From Candidatus Omnitrophota bacterium (lineage in GTDB: Bacteria; Omnitrophota; Koll11; Aquiviventales; Aquiviventaceae): a DNA stretch of 9,588 nt. The notes beneath the pieces are model-generated. The model saw nothing but the letters and a program-made list of their open reading frames with translations, was not told the DNA's origin and ran no database searches. Of the stretch, positions 6,730 through 9,588 are shown one piece after another (positions within the stretch are counted from its first letter, which is position 1; each line of letters starts with the position of its first letter). Both the position numbers and the translations under genes were made by a program. The stretch covers positions 1 to 9,588 of the forward strand of contig JACPXS010000029.1 of the NCBI GenBank assembly GCA_016196415.1, written 5' to 3'.

Positions 6730-7467
6730 ATGCGATACGAGGTGGACGCGGATCTTTACGAGGGGCCGCTTCCGCTTCTGGTGGAGCTGGCGAAGCTCAA
6801 TCTCATTGACGTCTTCCTCATCAAATTGGTGGAGCTGACGAGTCAGTACCTCCATCAGGTGAAACGCGCCGAGATCGACTTAAACCAGCTTGCCGAGCCG
6901 CTGCCGCTGTTGGGCAGCCTGGTGGCGTTGAAAGCGCGCGGGCTCCTCCCGGAGCCTCCGAAGACGGAGGAGGACGAAGCCGTGCCCGTGAGCCTCGAGG
7001 AGCTGGAGCGACGGCTGAAAGAGTACGAGCAGTTCAAGACCGTCGCCCAACTCTTGGCTGAGCTGCACGCATTGCAGCATCAACACTTCACGCGCTCAAT
7101 CGAGCCGTCGGCGAGCGAGCCAGGGGGAGAGGCTGCTGGTGGCGAAGCGCCTATCGAGGTGGGCATTACAAACCTCATGAGCGCCTTTGCGAGAGTGCTG
7201 GCCAAGGCGAGCGCGCCGATCTATGAAGTCAAAGCCGAGCCGTGGACGGTGGAAATGAAGGTCCAAGAGCTGCGCATGCTCCTGACGGTGAAACGCCAGG
7301 TTCGATTCCTTGAGCTGTTCATCCCGGAGAAGAGCAAGCTGGAACTGGTCGTCACCTTTCTCGCCTTGTTGGAGTTGATGCGGCAGTGCGTGGCACGGGC
7401 CATTCAGGAGCGTCCCTTCGCGGAGATCGTCATCGCCGTGCGGGAGGCGAGTTTTGCGTCGGGCTAA
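6730..7467 (+). CDS. scpA: Segregation and condensation protein A (kleisin)
   Basis: Kleisin subunit that bridges the SMC heads in the SMC-ScpA-ScpB condensin on the nucleoid, acting in chromosome organisation and origin segregation. The 245-residue length is typical. The N-terminal SMC-neck-binding segment reads DADLYEGPLPLLVELAKLN, then IDVFLIKLVELTSQYL, the family pattern with Pro in place of the usual Asp in GPLDLL. LVALKARGLLP follows, then an acidic and charged middle (about 75-145), and a C-terminal winged-helix region with VVTFLALLELMRQ and FAEIVIAV. It starts 4 nt after trpS. No Shine-Dalgarno is visible because the upstream bases are the 8-bp repeat, so expression probably depends on coupling to trpS. 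scpB lies downstream, supporting the call. Confidence 0.93.
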   Translation: MRYEVDADLYEGPLPLLVELAKLNLIDVFLIKLVELTSQYLHQVKRAEIDLNQLAEPLPLLGSLVALKARGLLPEPPKTEEDEAVPVSLEELERRLKEYEQFKTVAQLLAELHALQHQHFTRSIEPSASEPGGEAAGGEAPIEVGITNLMSAFARVLAKASAPIYEVKAEPWTVEMKVQELRMLLTVKRQVRFLELFIPEKSKLELVVTFLALLELMRQCVARAIQERPFAEIVIAVREASFASG

Positions 7468-7478
7468 GCGCGCCTCAC

Positions 7479-7562
7479 GAACAGACCTGGGGCGTGCTGT
7501 TCACGGGTCGAGGGTCAAAGCGCCAGGCACGATCTTCCCCTGGACCCTTCAGCCTTGACCCT
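7479..7562. repeat. Short inverted repeats in the scpA-scpB gap
   Basis: The 184-bp gap between scpA and scpB carries GAACAG (7479-7484) complementary to CTGTTC (7497-7502), and AGGGTCAA (7511-7518) complementary to TTGACCCT (7555-7562). Between the latter lies GCCAGGCACG (7522-7531), which recurs exactly at 8600-8609. Near-copies of GACCCTT occur in tandem at 7544-7563. There is no poly-T run, so a terminator is not supported. The rest of the gap, to the scpB Shine-Dalgarno, shows nothing recognisable. Confidence 0.5.
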
Positions 7563-7651
7563 TGAACGCCTGTGCTGTTGATAGGGGCATGTCATGGAGG
7601 CGACCAGCCGGGACGGTCGCGCGCAGCGGATCACGAGGGGGAAGGGAGCGC

Positions 7652-8302
7652 ATGGACGGACAGGAAGCGAAGCGGGTGATCGAAGCGTTGCTCTTTGTAT
7701 TCGGCCAGCCGGTGTCGTTGAAGCGGCTCAGCGAAGTGCTTCCTGACGTCGAATCGGCCGCCATTCGGGGGCTGATCGGGACGCTGAACGCCGACTACCG
7801 AAGCTCGTCGCGGGCGTTCTACATCCAAGAGGTGGCCGGAGGCTACCAGATGGTGACGGACGAGCACCTTGCACTGTGGATCACGCGGGCCCTTCAGACG
7901 CCGAAACCCGATTCAGTGAGCGCCGCCGCGCTGGAGACGCTGGCGATCATCGCGTACCGCCAACCGATCACCAAAGCCGAGATTGAGGCGATCCGAGGGG
8001 TGGATGTCGCCGCGTCGCTGGAGACCTTGATGGAGCGCCGGTTTATCCGCGCAGCCGGACGCAAGGACAGTCCAGGCCGGCCGTTTCTCTACGCGACCAC
8101 GCCGGAATTCCTGCGCCACTTCGGACTCAAATCCCTTGAGGCGCTGCCCCATCTCGAGCTGCCGACGCTGAAGGAGCCGGAAAGCGCCGATGCCGGGCCG
8201 TCCGATCCGGCCGCCGCCGCACAGCCGGTCCAAGCAAACGAGGTCGCTGTCCACACAGCGCTGAGTGCCGAGCAAGCGACCCCTGCAGGACTCGATGGCT
8301 AA
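7652..8302 (+). CDS. scpB: Segregation and condensation protein B
   Basis: Dimeric winged-helix partner of ScpA in the SMC condensin complex. It has 216 residues. The first winged helix begins AKRVIEALLFVFGQPVSLKRL and ends at GGYQMVT; the second contains the signature SAAALETLAIIAYRQPITKA, then IEAIRGVD, RKDSPGRPFLYATT, and FLRHFGLKSLEALP. The last 45 or so residues are an Ala/Pro-rich tail without family conservation. ATG 7652 was chosen because it starts the conserved first helix and follows a purine-rich GGGGGAAGGGAG (7637-7648). The frame is open back to 7562 but those residues are not family-like. The 3' end overlaps the next gene by 8 bp, indicating translational coupling. Confidence 0.95.
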   Translation: MDGQEAKRVIEALLFVFGQPVSLKRLSEVLPDVESAAIRGLIGTLNADYRSSSRAFYIQEVAGGYQMVTDEHLALWITRALQTPKPDSVSAAALETLAIIAYRQPITKAEIEAIRGVDVAASLETLMERRFIRAAGRKDSPGRPFLYATTPEFLRHFGLKSLEALPHLELPTLKEPESADAGPSDPAAAAQPVQANEVAVHTALSAEQATPAGLDG

Positions 8303-8594
8303 GGAGGGGGTTGGGATAAGGGCTGGGCTGGCGGCCGTGCGCCGGCGCATCGACCGGCTCGACGAACAGCTCCTGCGCCTCCTCAACCAGCGCGCCCAAC
8401 TCGCTCTCGAGGTCGGCCGGATCAAACACCAAAAGAAGTGGCCGGTCTTTGATCCGAAGCGCGAGGCGTTCGTGCTGCGCCACGTGATGCGCAAGAATCG
8501 AGGACCGCTCACCGCCGTCGCCGCGCGGCGCATCTTTCAGGCCATCTTGACGCAATGCCGCCGTCGGCAGCATCACCTCGCCAAGCCATCATAA
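8295..8594 (+). CDS. Chorismate mutase, AroQ class, free-standing
   Basis: Rearranges chorismate to prephenate, the committed step to phenylalanine and tyrosine. It has 99 residues, a single all-helical AroQ domain like the N-terminal part of P-proteins. Aligned by eye with the E. coli domain, its active-site residues are present: R16 (R11 in E. coli), R33 (R28), K44 (K39), D53 (D48), R56 (R51), E57 (E52) and probably Q92 (Q88). Cys88 replaces Ser84. ATG 8295 overlaps the end of scpB, with AGGA (8287-8290) upstream; a GTG at 8265 in the same frame would add 10 residues. The strong AAGGAGGGGG at 8301-8310 has no usable in-frame start close behind it. The TAA is followed in the same frame by prephenate dehydratase, so this may be the first half of a split pheA. 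Probably active. Confidence 0.88.
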   Translation: MAKEGVGIRAGLAAVRRRIDRLDEQLLRLLNQRAQLALEVGRIKHQKKWPVFDPKREAFVLRHVMRKNRGPLTAVAARRIFQAILTQCRRRQHHLAKPS

Positions 8595-8597
8595 GAA

Positions 8598-8609
8598 GTG
8601 CCAGGCACG
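8598..8609. repeat. Short palindromic repeat between the mutase and dehydratase genes
   Basis: GTGCCAGGCAC (8598-8608) is an 11-bp palindrome with a single central base, followed by G/T-rich bases. Its core GCCAGGCACG is identical to 7522-7531. It occupies the 24-nt spacer between the chorismate mutase TAA and the dehydratase ATG. Two copies of a 10-mer in about 1 kb are unlikely by chance, but the unit is short. Confidence 0.5.
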
Positions 8610-8618
8610 TTTAGAGAC

Positions 8619-9476
8619 ATGCTGAGCATTGCGTATTTAGGTCCGGAAAATACGAACACCCATATGGCCGCGCTGGCGAAGTTCGGCAAACGGATGCACT
8701 ACATTCATGCTCCAACAGTTGATGATGTCTTCCATCTTGTGGAACGCCAGAAAGCCCACTACGGCGTTGTGCCAGTAGAAAACTCTTTGGAAGGAGCAGT
8801 GACCCATACGCTGGACCGATTCATCGACTTCAAGCGTTCACCTGTCAAGATTCAAGGAGAAGTGGAGCGGCCCATTCAACACTATTTGATCGTTCGCAAG
8901 GGAGCAAAGTTAGCGACCATCAAAGCGGTCCTTTCGCACCCACAAGCATTAGCGCAATGCCGCCATTGGTTGGACACGCACCTCAGGGACGCGCAATGTG
9001 TAGAGACAGGTTCGACATCAGAGGCCGTACAGCACATACTGGAAGATTCGAGTGTCTGGTCGGAAGGAGGGAGAATCGGCCCACTCGAGCGAGCAGCTAT
9101 CGGTCGAGCGGAGCTGGCAGATGCTCTTGGCTTACGGGCTCTTCCAATTCCAGAGAGCCGGGAAAACAAGACCCGTTTCCTCGTTCTTGGACTTGAGGAA
9201 CCGAAACGTGGACGGCGTCACAAGACCTCGCTGTTGTTTGCCCTTAAGGACAACCCTGGGGCACTACACGATGCATTGGTTCCTTTCAAGCGGGAGCGGA
9301 TCAACCTGACGAAGATTGAGTCCCGACCGTCAAAGCGAAAAGCGTGGGAATACCTGTTTTTCATCGATTTCGAAGGCCACATGAGCGAGCCCCGGGTCAA
9401 ACGGGCGCTCAAAGCGCTGGAGCGATCGACCTCGCTGCTGCGGGTGCTGGGATCCTATCCAATCGCAGCGCGGTAA
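8619..9476 (+). CDS. pheA: Prephenate dehydratase with ACT domain
   Basis: Converts prephenate to phenylpyruvate, the last step before transamination to phenylalanine. It has 285 residues. The catalytic PDT lobes run from IAYLGPENTNTH (4-15) through VPVENSLEGAV (51-61) to the diagnostic N183 and T185-R186-F187. The C-terminal ACT domain has the phenylalanine-binding signatures in PGALHDAL (213-220) and ESRP (234-237), so feedback inhibition by phenylalanine is expected. Unusual points: the N-terminal motif lacks the common GTFTH form, and there is a short insertion around SSVWSEGGRIG (144-154). ATG 8619 starts the conserved strand; GTG 8598 in the same frame lies in the palindromic repeat. 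No good Shine-Dalgarno is visible, suggesting coupling to the mutase gene. Third-position GC is lower in its first part than in neighbours. Confidence 0.95.
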   Translation: MLSIAYLGPENTNTHMAALAKFGKRMHYIHAPTVDDVFHLVERQKAHYGVVPVENSLEGAVTHTLDRFIDFKRSPVKIQGEVERPIQHYLIVRKGAKLATIKAVLSHPQALAQCRHWLDTHLRDAQCVETGSTSEAVQHILEDSSVWSEGGRIGPLERAAIGRAELADALGLRALPIPESRENKTRFLVLGLEEPKRGRRHKTSLLFALKDNPGALHDALVPFKRERINLTKIESRPSKRKAWEYLFFIDFEGHMSEPRVKRALKALERSTSLLRVLGSYPIAAR

Positions 9477-9525
9477 TCCGCGACCTCTCCATTGAGGCTG
9501 GCATCTTACTGGCAAAGCTGTGAAA

Positions 9526-9586
9526 TCACCCTCCTTCGCCGGAAGCCCCGGGCGTGAGCCCGGGGAGGAAGGCGGCGAGGAGGGTG
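9526..9586. repeat. Palindromic dispersed element, copy 2
   Basis: A near-perfect 60-bp palindrome beginning 49 nt after the pheA stop. CACCCTCCTTCGCC (9527-9540) faces GGCGAGGAGGGTG (9574-9586) with one base missing, and CCCCGGGC (9546-9553) pairs with GCCCGGGG (9558-9565) across a GTGA loop. It shares its left 18 nt, a following GCCCCG, and the right-arm CGGGGAGGAAGGCG (9561-9574) with copy 1. No T-tract follows within the window, so terminator function is unproven, though its place after pheA would suit an mRNA-end structure. The bases from 9477 to 9525 show nothing recognisable. Confidence 0.75.
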
Positions 9587-9588
9587 CC

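Noticed and set aside
8265..8294. Upstream GTG start for chorismate mutase
   Set aside because: It would add 10 residues deep inside scpB without a clear Shine-Dalgarno; ATG 8295 gives a normal AroQ N-terminus, though the GTG cannot be excluded.
9526..9586. Intrinsic terminator of pheA
   Set aside because: The hairpin is strong, but no T-tract follows before the window ends and the same arms occur elsewhere in a different context, so a repeat is the better call.

Overview
The window is a high-GC bacterial housekeeping stretch with every gene on the + strand. In order: the 3' two-thirds of proS, then rimP, nusA, infB, trpS, scpA, scpB, a free-standing AroQ-type chorismate mutase, and prephenate dehydratase (pheA). 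No transposase, integrase, phage gene, tRNA, rRNA, CRISPR array or defence module is visible. Strong third-position G/C and many GC-rich palindromes at gene junctions suggest an uncultured or environmental bacterium. The phylum cannot be fixed from this window. The bacterial-type ProS with an editing insertion, the Thermotoga-like TrpS with cluster-type cysteines and the trpS-scpA-scpB order would suit an Omnitrophota-, Nitrospirota- or deltaproteobacterium-like lineage, but that is a weak inference.

Region 1 (1-5239) is translation and transcription machinery: prolyl-tRNA charging (proS), 30S maturation (rimP), transcription elongation and termination control (nusA) and initiation factor 2 (infB). 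A clear intrinsic terminator-like hairpin lies between proS and rimP. A TTGACA box just upstream raises the possibility that the hairpin is a leader attenuator for the rimP-nusA-infB operon. rbfA, which often follows infB, is absent.

Region 2 (5240-5672) is a 433-bp gene-free island made almost entirely of inverted repeats. It holds one cluster with a 9-bp perfect hairpin, a long palindromic element (5499-5598) whose two arms recur at the right edge of the window (9526-9586), and a pair of mutually exclusive hairpins just before trpS.

Region 3 (5673-8302) is trpS, scpA and scpB. The trpS-scpA junction is built from an 8-bp tandem repeat that encodes the last residues of TrpS, supplies its stop codon and runs up to the scpA start. 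The scpA-scpB gap again holds repeats. ScpA and ScpB are the kleisin and winged-helix partners of SMC in chromosome condensation and segregation.

Region 4 (8295-9588) converts chorismate to prephenate and then phenylpyruvate. The two enzymes are often fused as one P-protein. Here they lie in the same reading frame, separated by one TAA and a 24-nt spacer carrying a short palindrome (GTGCCAGGCAC) that recurs upstream of scpB. This looks like a P-protein split by a small dispersed repeat. The pheA N-terminal half has visibly lower GC3 than its neighbours.

I find no convincing new multi-gene system. What stands out is several distinct short repeat families that occupy gene junctions and, in two places, appear to have reshaped protein ends.
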